64,000 nt of DNA from Streptomyces spectabilis (GTDB lineage Bacteria; Actinomycetota; Actinomycetes; Streptomycetales; Streptomycetaceae), in contig NZ_CP023690.1 in NCBI RefSeq assembly GCF_008704795.1, positions 9,000,501 to 9,064,500 of the forward strand, given 5' to 3'. Each line of letters starts with the position of its first letter. The stretch's first letter is position 1. Below the pieces are notes generated by a model. It was not told the DNA's origin. It saw only the letters and a program-made list of their open reading frames with translations, and ran no database searches. The position numbers were made by a program, and so were the translations under genes. This document shows, one piece after another, positions 57,183 to 64,000 of the stretch.

Positions 57183-58489
57183 ACCAGCTCCCCGAACGTC
57201 ATCCGCGCCACCCACTTGGTGTTCAGCACGCCCGGCGCGGCGGGCACGATGACGCGTGCCGGGTAGCCGTGGTCCGGGCTCAGGTCGGCGCCGTTGACGC
57301 GCAGGGCGAGCAGCGAGCGCGGGTCGCGGACCTGGTTGTCGCGCAGCGCGGCGCGGCGGAAGGCGCCGCGCGTCTGCAAGGACTCCACGAGGACGCCGGG
57401 CGGGTCGGCCCTCTCCCCGTCGTACCCGACGAGCGCGGCCAGGTCGCGCAGGCGCACGCCCTGCCAGGCCTGGTCGGACGTCGACCAGCCCTCCACGCAC
57501 GCGAGGGGCAGGTCCGCGCGGTGCTGCGGCAGGGCGAGCAGGTCGGCGCGGGTCAGGCGCACGGTGCGGCCCCGGCCCACCAGGTCGAGCCGCCAGCCGT
57601 CGACGAGGTCACGGCGCCCCAGGCCCACGGCCGCGGCCGTCTTGTTGACCTGGAACGCGCCGAGCCCGGTGCCCGGGTCCCGGCCGCCGTGCGGCGCGAA
57701 CAGGGCCGTGGCGCGCGGCCAGCCGTCGAAGCTCTGCCCGGCGGTCGTCGCGAACAGCAGCAGCGAGCCGCCGCCGACCAGGCCGAGCGCGCCGCGCCGG
57801 GACACGGTCGGCTCGGCGGGCCGGGCGGCGACGAGCCCCGAGCCGCCGTCGCCTTCCGGCGCGCGCGTCCGCAGCTGCGCCCGGAAGCCGCGCTCCCGCA
57901 ACACCCGTACGGTGCGCGGTAGTTTCAGCGCCACGTGGGCGGCGAATCCGGCGAAGAACACCCACGCGCCGTAGAAGTGCAGGGGGTAGAAGGAGCCGGG
58001 AAAGACGTACTCCAACTGCACGTTCAGGATGCCCGTCGCGAACTCGAACAGCGCGCCGCCCACGAGCAGCAGCAGGGAGAGGCGTTCCAGGGCGTGCCCC
58101 ACGGACCGCACGGGCGGCAGCTCGAAGAACTTCGGGAGCACCGACCACAGCTTGGCGAGCAGCACCGGTACGAGCGTGACGCCGACGGTGACGTGCAGGC
58201 CCTGGGTGAGGCGGTACAGCCAGCGCGGACGGGTCGGCCAGGGGAAGAGGTAGAAGCCGAGGATCCCCTTGTCGGGCGTCTTGTCGTTGACGGGCGACAG
58301 GCCGGGGTTGTACGCGGCGTACGACAGCAGGCCGGTCACGAAGAGCAGCGTCATACCGGCCAGGAGCACCACGCCGAGCACGGAGGTGAACCAGGGACCG
58401 CGCAGCGGGCTGCGCCACAGGCCGGTCGGTCCGCGAGCCGCCGCGGAGCGTGCGGTGTCGGCGGCCGGCGGCCCCTGTGGCTTGCCCAT
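57179..58489 (-). CDS. Membrane cytochrome-b-like protein fused to a sulfite-oxidase-type molybdopterin domain
   Basis: A 436-residue fusion. Residues 1 to about 210 have five or so transmembrane helices and His pairs (LTQGLHVTVGVTLVPVL, FPLHFYGAWVF-like PLHFYGAWVF and AHVALKL), as in cytochrome b561/ferric-reductase-like membrane proteins. A short membrane segment near residue 265 precedes the C-terminal oxidoreductase domain with the molybdenum-ligating Cys in LACVEGWS (about residue 330), TRGAFRRA and DHGYPARVIVPAAPG. It resembles YedY/MsrP or SUOX-fold enzymes linked to membrane electron transfer. ATG 58489 follows GAGGAC. Confidence 0.87.
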   Translation of the reverse strand: MGKPQGPPAADTARSAAARGPTGLWRSPLRGPWFTSVLGVVLLAGMTLLFVTGLLSYAAYNPGLSPVNDKTPDKGILGFYLFPWPTRPRWLYRLTQGLHVTVGVTLVPVLLAKLWSVLPKFFELPPVRSVGHALERLSLLLLVGGALFEFATGILNVQLEYVFPGSFYPLHFYGAWVFFAGFAAHVALKLPRTVRVLRERGFRAQLRTRAPEGDGGSGLVAARPAEPTVSRRGALGLVGGGSLLLFATTAGQSFDGWPRATALFAPHGGRDPGTGLGAFQVNKTAAAVGLGRRDLVDGWRLDLVGRGRTVRLTRADLLALPQHRADLPLACVEGWSTSDQAWQGVRLRDLAALVGYDGERADPPGVLVESLQTRGAFRRAALRDNQVRDPRSLLALRVNGADLSPDHGYPARVIVPAAPGVLNTKWVARMTFGELV

Positions 58490-58588
58490 GGCATGTCCTC
58501 GCTGGTCGGCGCGACGCGGGTCCGTCGCCTCGCGTCGACCGTAAGACCGGCGGGCGGCCCGACGGCGGCCGCGACGCATGACGAAACG

Positions 58589-58700
58589 CTGACGGATTCC
58601 GGCGGGCCCGGCCGCGGCGCACCGGGGGCGGCGGAGGATCTGACGGTTCCGTGACAGAGGGCGGCACAGCGGTCCGCACGCGCCCCCGGCCGCCTAGCGT
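58589..58700. promoter_or_regulatory. Divergent promoter region with direct repeat and leaderless -10
   Basis: CTGACGGATTCC (58589-58600) and CTGACGGTTCC (58640-58650) form a direct repeat of about 51-bp spacing. TAGCGT (58695-58700) lies 6 nt before the GTG of the membrane protein gene, fitting a leaderless message. The repeats could bind a two-component regulator for both divergent units. Confidence 0.45.
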
Positions 58701-58706
58701 GCCAGC

Positions 58707-60077
58707 GTGAACCACCCCGAACGACGCACCTCAGGCCCGCGCCGCGATCTGCTCGCCGCCGGACTCGCCGCACTCCTCGTCACCGCCGCCGTCGTGGTCG
58801 GGCGGGCCGTCGAGGGCTCCGACGGCAGCCTGCACGTCAACTGGCCGCCGCTGTACGCCGTCTGGGACCCGCACGTCGGCCCCGGCACTCCGGCGGCACT
58901 CGCCGTCGCCGTCGCGGTCGTCGCCCACGGCCCGGTGCTCGCGGCACGGCTGCCCTGGCGGGCGCTGCTCGCCGCGGCGTGGGCGGCGTCGACGGCGTGG
59001 ATCTGGTCGCTCGCGCTGGTGGACGGCTGGCACCGGGGCGTGGCCGTGCGGCTCACCACGAAGTACGAGTACCTCCAGGTCGTCGACCGCTTCGCGGACA
59101 TCCCCGCGACGCTGCGGGACTACACCCAGTACATCCTGCTCGGGGAGCCGGGCGCGTACCACTGGCCCGCGCACACCGCGGGCCACCCGCCCGCCGCCCC
59201 GCTCACCTTCGTCCTGCTCGACCGGATCGGTCTGGGCGGCGGCGGATGGGCGGGCGCCTTCGTCATCACAGCGGGCAGTACGGCCGTCATCGCCGTACTG
59301 ATCACGCTGAAGGCCCTCGGGGACGAGGCGAGCGCGCGCCGGGCGGCGCCGTTCCTCGTGCTCGCTCCCGCCGCCGTGTGGATGGGCACGTCGGCCGACG
59401 GCTACTTCGCGGCCGTCGCCGCCTGGCTGACGGCGCTGCTCGCGCTCGCCGCGACGCGTACGGTCCGCCGCCCGGCCCTCGCCGCCTGCGCGGCGGGTCT
59501 CCTGTACGGCCTGCTCTGCTATCTGTCGTACGGTCTCACGCTCTTCGCGGTGATCGCGGCGGGCGTCCTCGTCCTCGCCAGGACGGTCCGCCCGCTGCCG
59601 TACTTCGTGGCGGGCGCGCTCGTCGTCCCCGCGGTGTTCACCGCGTTCGGCTTCAACTGGTGGGAGGCGTACCACCTGTTGGTGGAGCGCTACTACCAGG
59701 GCGCGGGCGGGGTGCGGCCCTACTGGTACTGGATCTGGGTCAATCCGGCCTGCACGGTGCTGATCGCGGGGCTCGCGACGGTGGCCGGGGTGCGACGGGC
59801 GGCGGGCTCCTCACCGGGTGCGGTGCGCCGCTGGCGCGCCGGGGCGTCCACGGCGGCGGACCGGGTCGCGGGCCTCGCCCTCGCGGCCCTCCTGGCGGTG
59901 GCGGTCGCGGACGCCTCGGGCATGAGCAAGGCGGAGACCGAACGCATCTGGCTGCCGTTCGCCGTGCTCCTGCTCACGGCGACGGCACTGCTTCCCGAAC
60001 GAGGCCGCCGCCTCTGGCTCACGGCCCAGGCGGCCCTCGCCCTGGCCGTCAACCATCTGCTGCTCACCGGCTGGTGA
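58707..60077 (+). CDS. Polytopic membrane protein (GT-C glycosyltransferase-like)
   Basis: A 456-residue protein with about 11 transmembrane helices. After the first helix, a luminal loop contains a conserved acidic/aromatic region ([20 protein letters not shown]), and later [19 protein letters not shown] and [19 protein letters not shown], patterns seen in polyprenyl-linked sugar transferases of the GT-C superfamily. It is probably part of the same glycan or lipid pathway as the nearby glycosyltransferase genes. GTG start, probably leaderless. It ends in a strong hairpin shared with metE. Confidence 0.78.
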   Translation: MNHPERRTSGPRRDLLAAGLAALLVTAAVVVGRAVEGSDGSLHVNWPPLYAVWDPHVGPGTPAALAVAVAVVAHGPVLAARLPWRALLAAAWAASTAWIWSLALVDGWHRGVAVRLTTKYEYLQVVDRFADIPATLRDYTQYILLGEPGAYHWPAHTAGHPPAAPLTFVLLDRIGLGGGGWAGAFVITAGSTAVIAVLITLKALGDEASARRAAPFLVLAPAAVWMGTSADGYFAAVAAWLTALLALAATRTVRRPALAACAAGLLYGLLCYLSYGLTLFAVIAAGVLVLARTVRPLPYFVAGALVVPAVFTAFGFNWWEAYHLLVERYYQGAGGVRPYWYWIWVNPACTVLIAGLATVAGVRRAAGSSPGAVRRWRAGASTAADRVAGLALAALLAVAVADASGMSKAETERIWLPFAVLLLTATALLPERGRRLWLTAQAALALAVNHLLLTGW

Positions 60078-60096
60078 AGATGCCGGGCAGGGACCA

Positions 60097-60125
60097 GGGC
60101 CGGGGCGCTCGCGGCGCCCCGGCCC
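60097..60125. terminator. Bidirectional terminator between membrane protein and metE
   Basis: A perfect 12-bp stem (60097-60108 with 60114-60125) with a 5-nt loop, 20 bp after one stop codon and 16 bp before the other in convergent orientation. Confidence 0.85.
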
Positions 60126-60140
60126 ACGGCGTATCTGCGG

Positions 60141-62459
60141 TCAGGAGGTGGGCAGTTCACCCCGGACCGTGCGGGCGGCGGCGACCAGGTTCTCCAGGGA
60201 CGCCTGGGTCTCCGGCCAGCCGCGGGTCTTCAGGCCGCAGTCGGGGTTGACCCACAGCCGTTCGGCGGGGATGGCCTCAAGGCCGGTGCGCAGCAGGGCG
60301 GCGGCTTCTTCGGCGCCCGGGACGCGCGGTGAGTGGATGTCGTACACGCCGGGCCCCGCCTCGCGCGGGTAGCCGTGTGCGGCGAGCTCGCGGGCGACCT
60401 GCATGTGGGAGCGGGCCGCTTCCAGGCTGATGACGTCGGCGTCGAGGTCGTCGATGGCCTGGACGATGTCGCCGAACTCGGCGTAGCACATGTGGGTGTG
60501 GATCTGGGTTTCAGGGCGTACGCCGCTGGTGGTGAGCCGGAAGGACTCCGTCGCCCACTCAAGGTACGCGGCGTGGTCGGTGGCGCGCAGGGGCAGTGTC
60601 TCGCGCAGTGCGGGTTCGTCGACCTGGATCACCGATGTGCCTGCCGCTTCCAGGTCGTTGACCTCGTCCCGCAGGGCGAGTGCCACCTGTCGCGCGGTGT
60701 CGCCGAGGGGCTGGTCGTCGCGGACGAACGACCACGCGAGCATCGTCACCGGGCCGGTGAGCATGCCCTTGACCGGCCGGTCGGTGAGGGAGTTGGCGTA
60801 CGCGGTCCAGCGCACGGTCATCGGCTCGGGGCGGGAGATGTCACCGGCGAGGACCGGCGGGCGTACGTAGCGGGTGCCGTAGGACTGGACCCAGCCGTGC
60901 TGGGTGGCGAGGTAGCCGGTGAGCTGCTCGGCGAAGTACTGGACCATGTCGTTGCGCTCGGGCTCGCCGTGCACCAGGACGTCGATCCCGGTCTTCTCCT
61001 GGAAGGAGATGACCTCACGGATCTCGTTCTCGATGCGCTGTTCGTACCCGGCGGTGTCGATCCGGCCCGTGCGCAGGTCGGCGCGGGCCGCGCGCAGTTC
61101 GGCGGTCTGCGGGAACGAGCCGATGGTGGTCGTGGGCAGGAGCGGCAGCTTGAGGTGGGAGCGCTGGGCGGCGGCGCGCTCGGCGTACGGCTGCGAGCGG
61201 CGGCCGTCGGCGTCGGTGACCGCGGCGGCGCGGGCCCGTACGGCCGGGTCGTGGGTGATGGCCGATCCGGCGCGGGAGGCCAGATCGGCCCGGTTGGCCG
61301 CGAGTTCGGCGGCGATGGTGTCGGTGCCCTGGGACAGGCCCTTGGCGAGGGTGACGATCTCGGTGGTCTTCTGCTGGGCGAAGGCCAGCCAGCGCAGGAT
61401 CTGCGGGTCGATGTCCCGCTCGGCCGCGGCGTCGATGGGGACGTGCAGGAGGGAGCAGGAGGCGGCCACGTCGACGCGGTCGGCCAGGCCGAGCAGCGTG
61501 CCCAGGGTGGTCAGGGACTTCTCGAAGTCGTTGATCCAGATGTTGCGGCCGTTGACGACGCCCGCGACCAGGCGCTTGCCGGGCAGGCCGCCCGCCGCGG
61601 CCAGCGCGTCGAGGTTGGCCGCGGCGGCGTCGGTGAAGTCCAGGGCCAGGCCGTCGACCGGGGCCTTCGCCAGGACGGGCAGGGCGTCGCCGAGCCGGTC
61701 GAAGTAGGAGGCGACCAGCAGCTTGGGCCGGTCGGTGAGGGCGCCGAGGTCGCGGTAGGCGCGGGCGGCGGCGTTGAGTTCGGCCGGGGTGCGGTCCTGG
61801 ACCAGGGCGGGCTCGTCGAGCTGTACCCACGCGGCACCGGCGGCGCGCAGATCGGCGAGGACCTCGGCGTACACGGGCAGGAGCCGGTCCAGGAGGGTCA
61901 GCGGCTCGAAGTCGGCGGGCACGCCGGGGGCGGGCTTGGCCAGCAGCAGATAGGTCACGGGACCGACCAGGACCGGGCGCGCGGTGAGGCCGAGCGCCTG
62001 GGCCTCCTTGAGCTCGGCGACCTGCTTGGCGGAGCTCGCGGTGAAGACGGTGTCAGGCCCCAACTCGGGCACGAGGTAGTGATAGTTGGTGTCGAACCAC
62101 TTGGTCATCTCCAGCGGCGCGACGTCCTGGGTGCCGCGCGCCATGGCGAAGTAGCCGTCGAGGGCGTCGGCCGCGACGGCGGCCCGGTGGCGCGCGGGGA
62201 TCGCGCCGACCATCACGCTGGTGTCGAGAACGTGGTCGTAGTACGAGAAGTCGCCGGTCGGGATCTCGTGGACGCCGGCGTCGGCGAGCTGCCGCCAGTT
62301 GGCGGCGCGCAGCTCGGTGGCGGTGGCACGGAGGGCGTCGGCGGTGACGCGGCCCTTCCAGTAGCCCTCGATCGCCTTCTTCAGCTCTCGGTTGGCGCCC
62401 TGACGGGGGTAGCCGTACACGGTGGCCCGTGCTGCCGCGGCTGCGGACTTGCTGGTCAC
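60141..62459 (-). CDS. metE: Cobalamin-independent methionine synthase
   Basis: A 772-residue enzyme that methylates homocysteine from 5-methyltetrahydropteroyl-triglutamate. N-terminal half: [20 protein letters not shown] and folate-site sequence; C-terminal half: [15 protein letters not shown] and the zinc ligands His and Cys in THMCYAEF and Cys in NPDCGLKTR. Length matches the family. GTG 62459 is set by AAGGAG 6 nt upstream. A cobalamin riboswitch lies 185 bp upstream: when B12 is available, cells use the B12-dependent MetH and switch metE off. Confidence 0.97.
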   Translation of the reverse strand: MTSKSAAAAARATVYGYPRQGANRELKKAIEGYWKGRVTADALRATATELRAANWRQLADAGVHEIPTGDFSYYDHVLDTSVMVGAIPARHRAAVAADALDGYFAMARGTQDVAPLEMTKWFDTNYHYLVPELGPDTVFTASSAKQVAELKEAQALGLTARPVLVGPVTYLLLAKPAPGVPADFEPLTLLDRLLPVYAEVLADLRAAGAAWVQLDEPALVQDRTPAELNAAARAYRDLGALTDRPKLLVASYFDRLGDALPVLAKAPVDGLALDFTDAAAANLDALAAAGGLPGKRLVAGVVNGRNIWINDFEKSLTTLGTLLGLADRVDVAASCSLLHVPIDAAAERDIDPQILRWLAFAQQKTTEIVTLAKGLSQGTDTIAAELAANRADLASRAGSAITHDPAVRARAAAVTDADGRRSQPYAERAAAQRSHLKLPLLPTTTIGSFPQTAELRAARADLRTGRIDTAGYEQRIENEIREVISFQEKTGIDVLVHGEPERNDMVQYFAEQLTGYLATQHGWVQSYGTRYVRPPVLAGDISRPEPMTVRWTAYANSLTDRPVKGMLTGPVTMLAWSFVRDDQPLGDTARQVALALRDEVNDLEAAGTSVIQVDEPALRETLPLRATDHAAYLEWATESFRLTTSGVRPETQIHTHMCYAEFGDIVQAIDDLDADVISLEAARSHMQVARELAAHGYPREAGPGVYDIHSPRVPGAEEAAALLRTGLEAIPAERLWVNPDCGLKTRGWPETQASLENLVAAARTVRGELPTS

Positions 62460-62615
62460 GTGGATCTCCTTCGCGAGATGAATCCATGACGTCCCGGCGA
62501 GGGGACGAGAGCGCGAAGGGATGACGAACCGGACGGAGCCGACCTCGCGCGGCACAGCGCGGTCGTCCGTCTGGTGTGTACGCCGACCCGCCCTCGAGGT
62601 CACCGGGATTTCCGC

Positions 62616-62633
62616 GCGCGGAGTGGTCCGCGC
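62616..62633 (-). promoter_or_regulatory. Hairpin in the riboswitch expression platform
   Basis: A 7-bp stem (62616-62622 with 62627-62633) with a GTGG loop, just downstream of the aptamer on the metE transcript. It could be the switchable terminator or the sequestering helix. Confidence 0.45.
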
Positions 62634-62643
62634 ACGGGCAGTT

Positions 62644-62830
62644 GGCAGGTCTTCGGACTCGCGGGCACGTCCTCATGGAGGACACCTACTAGCCGTCGCT
62701 TCCCAGGCCCGGTCGGGCCCAGTGCGTGTGACGGCGGTCGTTCCCGCTCACCGCTGCGGGGCAGTCCCGGATTCTCACCGGGTTCCCTCTTACGACGCTC
62801 CCACCTGGCGGGTGGGGCGAACCAGCTGCT
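62644..62830 (-). ncRNA. Cobalamin (B12) riboswitch upstream of metE
   Basis: Read on the minus strand, the region contains the class-defining boxes in order: GGTGAGAATCCGGGACTG with CCCCGCAGCGGTGAGCGGGAACGA, a CACTGGG region, GGGAAGCGACGGC with AGTAG, and finally the B12 box AGTCCGAAGACCTGCC at 62644-62659. Boundaries are approximate, especially the 5' end. Ligand binding should repress metE. Confidence 0.93.
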
Positions 62831-62836
62831 GCGGAC

Positions 62837-62842
62837 ACCCTA
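62837..62842 (-). promoter_or_regulatory. Candidate -10 element of the riboswitch-metE transcript
   Basis: TAGGGT on the minus strand lies about 7 nt before the start of the aptamer. A -35 is not convincing. Confidence 0.4.
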
Positions 62843-62898
62843 CGGGGTGATGCCCCCGCAGAACAGTGCCGTCCAGGATCCGGAAGGCCCTGCTCGCA

Positions 62899-62935
62899 CG
62901 CGTACGGCCCGCCGGTCGTCGGCGGGCCGTACGCG
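62899..62935 (-). terminator. Terminator hairpin after the small secreted protein gene
   Basis: A 14-bp perfect stem (62901-62914 with 62920-62933) with a 5-nt loop, extendable by two pairs, 18 bp beyond the stop codon. Confidence 0.85.
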
Positions 62936-62952
62936 GTGGCCGGAGCAGCCGC

Positions 62953-63165
62953 TCAGAAGAGAATCGGCAGGCCGAGGTTGTTGATCAGCGGGCCCTCGAT
63001 GGAGATGCCCTCGGTGATCAGCGACTCGGGCGCGGGGAGCAGCGGGGACGGGTTCGCCGGGGCGTGCCGGGCCGTCGGGGCGGGGCCGGCGGCCGCCGCG
63101 GTGACGGTGGAGATGCCGGTCAGGGCCAGGCCGAGGAGGAGGGCTGCGGTCAGGCGTCGGCGCAT
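62953..63165 (-). CDS. Small secreted protein
   Basis: A 70-residue precursor: basic start MRRRLTAAL, hydrophobic segment and a likely signal cleavage after TAAAAG (about residue 27), leaving a short hydrophobic mature peptide ending GPLINNLGLPILF. No Cys, LPXTG or chaplin signature is present. ATG 63165 has AAAGAGA upstream. It lies between metE and the ABC-2 permease on the same strand, with its own terminator. Function unknown. Confidence 0.7.
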   Translation of the reverse strand: MRRRLTAALLLGLALTGISTVTAAAAGPAPTARHAPANPSPLLPAPESLITEGISIEGPLINNLGLPILF

Positions 63166-63287
63166 GAGGTCTCTTTCTGCTGGCGGAGGGCTCCGCCCGG
63201 GCGCGGGTGGAGCGCCGACATGGCTGCCCAAGTCGAGGCGCGTGGATGCGTCCTGTCCCTCGTACGAGGGGTGGAGCGGCGGCCCGG

Positions 63288-64000
63288 CTAGCCGATGCGA
63301 CGCAGGGCCCTCTCGCGGCGCTCCGCCACGCTCGACCCGGACTCGCGGCGCGCCATGCGCCGCAGCACGACCGGGGCCACGAGCAGTCCGAGCACCGCCC
63401 ACGCCCCGAGGACCCCGGCGGTCTCCCAGTGCCGCCAGGAGTCGCCGATCTCCACCTCGGCGGCCGTGCCGGGCAGCAGCGCCGAGCGCATGCCGAGGCC
63501 GAGCCAGTAGACGGGCGTGACCTGGGCGACGGCCTGGAGCCAGCCGGGCAGGGCGGTGACGGGGTAGAAGATGCCGGAGATCGCGATCATGCCCATGACC
63601 GGCAGTTGGATCAGGCCCTGGCTGCGGGCGCTCGGGAACAGCGAGCCGAGGACCGCGCCGATCGGCAGGGTCGCCACCAGGCCGAGTACGAGCACCCAGG
63701 CGAGCGTCAGCCAGGCGCCCGGACGGGCCGCGGCGAGCCCGTCGATCAGGAACATGGCGGGCACCAGCAGGATCGCGAGATCGGCGACCAGGCCGCCCGC
63801 CACCGCGATGACCTTGCCGGTCAGATAGCTCCGCATGCCGTTCGGCGTGGCCCTGGCGCGCAGCAGCGTGCCGTCCTCGCGCTCGGCGGTGAGGATCTGG
63901 CTCATGCTGACCATGCCCATGGCCGCGTTCATGCCGAGGATGCCGGGCAGCGCCAGGGTGCCGAGGGCGAGGCCGCTCGACCCGAACTCCCGCTCCCGCA
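63288..64000 (-). CDS. ABC-2 type permease, C-terminal part (cut by window end)
   Basis: The reading frame runs off the right edge, so the N-terminus is missing; the ATG at 63932 is internal. About 237 residues are visible with five hydrophobic segments and the ABC-2 motif region ILTAEREDGTLLRARATPNGMRSYL, then LIQLPVMGMIAISGIFYPVTALPGWLQ, as in DrrB/NodJ-type drug and polysaccharide export permeases. The ATPase gene should be upstream, outside the window. Confidence 0.85.
   Translation of the reverse strand, partial: REREFGSSGLALGTLALPGILGMNAAMGMVSMSQILTAEREDGTLLRARATPNGMRSYLTGKVIAVAGGLVADLAILLVPAMFLIDGLAAARPGAWLTLAWVLVLGLVATLPIGAVLGSLFPSARSQGLIQLPVMGMIAISGIFYPVTALPGWLQAVAQVTPVYWLGLGMRSALLPGTAAEVEIGDSWRHWETAGVLGAWAVLGLLVAPVVLRRMARRESGSSVAERRERALRRIG

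Noticed and set aside
1..64000. tRNA genes, CRISPR arrays, prophage or complete insertion sequence
   Set aside because: I saw no cloverleaf with CCA-type ends, no regularly spaced repeats with unique spacers, and no transposase, integrase or phage structural motif.

Overview
The window is chromosomal DNA of a high-GC actinomycete, almost certainly a Streptomyces or close relative. The signs are very high GC with strong third-position GC bias, many GTG/TTG starts, stop/start overlaps (ATGA, GTGA) inside operons, leaderless-type promoters (TAGsGT 6-7 nt before a start codon), ROK kinases, ECF sigma factors, MMPL transporters and a cobalamin riboswitch ahead of metE. No rRNA, tRNA, CRISPR array, integrase or complete insertion sequence was seen.

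Layout. 1-9.1 kb: accessory metabolism and detoxification (NTF2-like fragment, two GNAT acetyltransferases, alpha/beta-hydrolase, SDR and DHA2 exporter facing a TetR regulator, secreted lipoprotein hydrolase, acyl-CoA-dehydrogenase-like flavoprotein). 9.2-13.1 kb: small membrane protein, ECF sigma factor with a downstream partner of unknown function, and two ROK-family proteins. 13.1-19.1 kb (minus strand): PLP decarboxylase, HisC-like aminotransferase and MFS transporter, then dhaK-dhaL-dhaM. 19.4-22.1 kb: secreted trypsin-like protease with five C-terminal repeats, and a divergent secreted, membrane-anchored protein.

22.2-30.9 kb (minus strand) is the most interesting part: a compact RiPP gene cluster. 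In transcription order it holds a radical SAM protein, a 27-residue precursor ending in a Cys-rich core, two ABC exporter half-units, a second radical SAM protein and a lyase-kinase-cyclase lanthionine synthetase with an intact zinc site. The precursor has no Ser, and its only core Thr directly precedes the last Cys, so ordinary lanthionine chemistry cannot explain the cluster.

31.1-39.4 kb: a trypco2 protein divergent from a tightly coupled operon of trypsin-like protease, PknG-like kinase, von Willebrand A protein, GlnX-like membrane protein and anchored solute-binding protein. This looks like an envelope-sensing or conflict-type signalling system.

39.4-46.5 kb: single genes (hydrolase, DJ-1/PfpI, MarR, epimerase-SnoaL fusion, hemerythrin, LysR, DinB, HD hydrolase). 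47.1-50.7 kb: an ACP-ketosynthase-MMPL mini-operon. 50.7-60.1 kb: PEBP-like secreted protein, epimerase, sensor kinase/response regulator, and a glycosyltransferase/DUF2064/methyltransferase operon facing a membrane molybdoenzyme operon, then a polytopic GT-C-like protein. 60.1-64 kb: metE with its riboswitch, a small secreted protein and the C-terminal part of an ABC-2 permease cut by the window end.

A recurrent oddity is short tandem duplication (8-22 bp units) at many gene junctions and termini.
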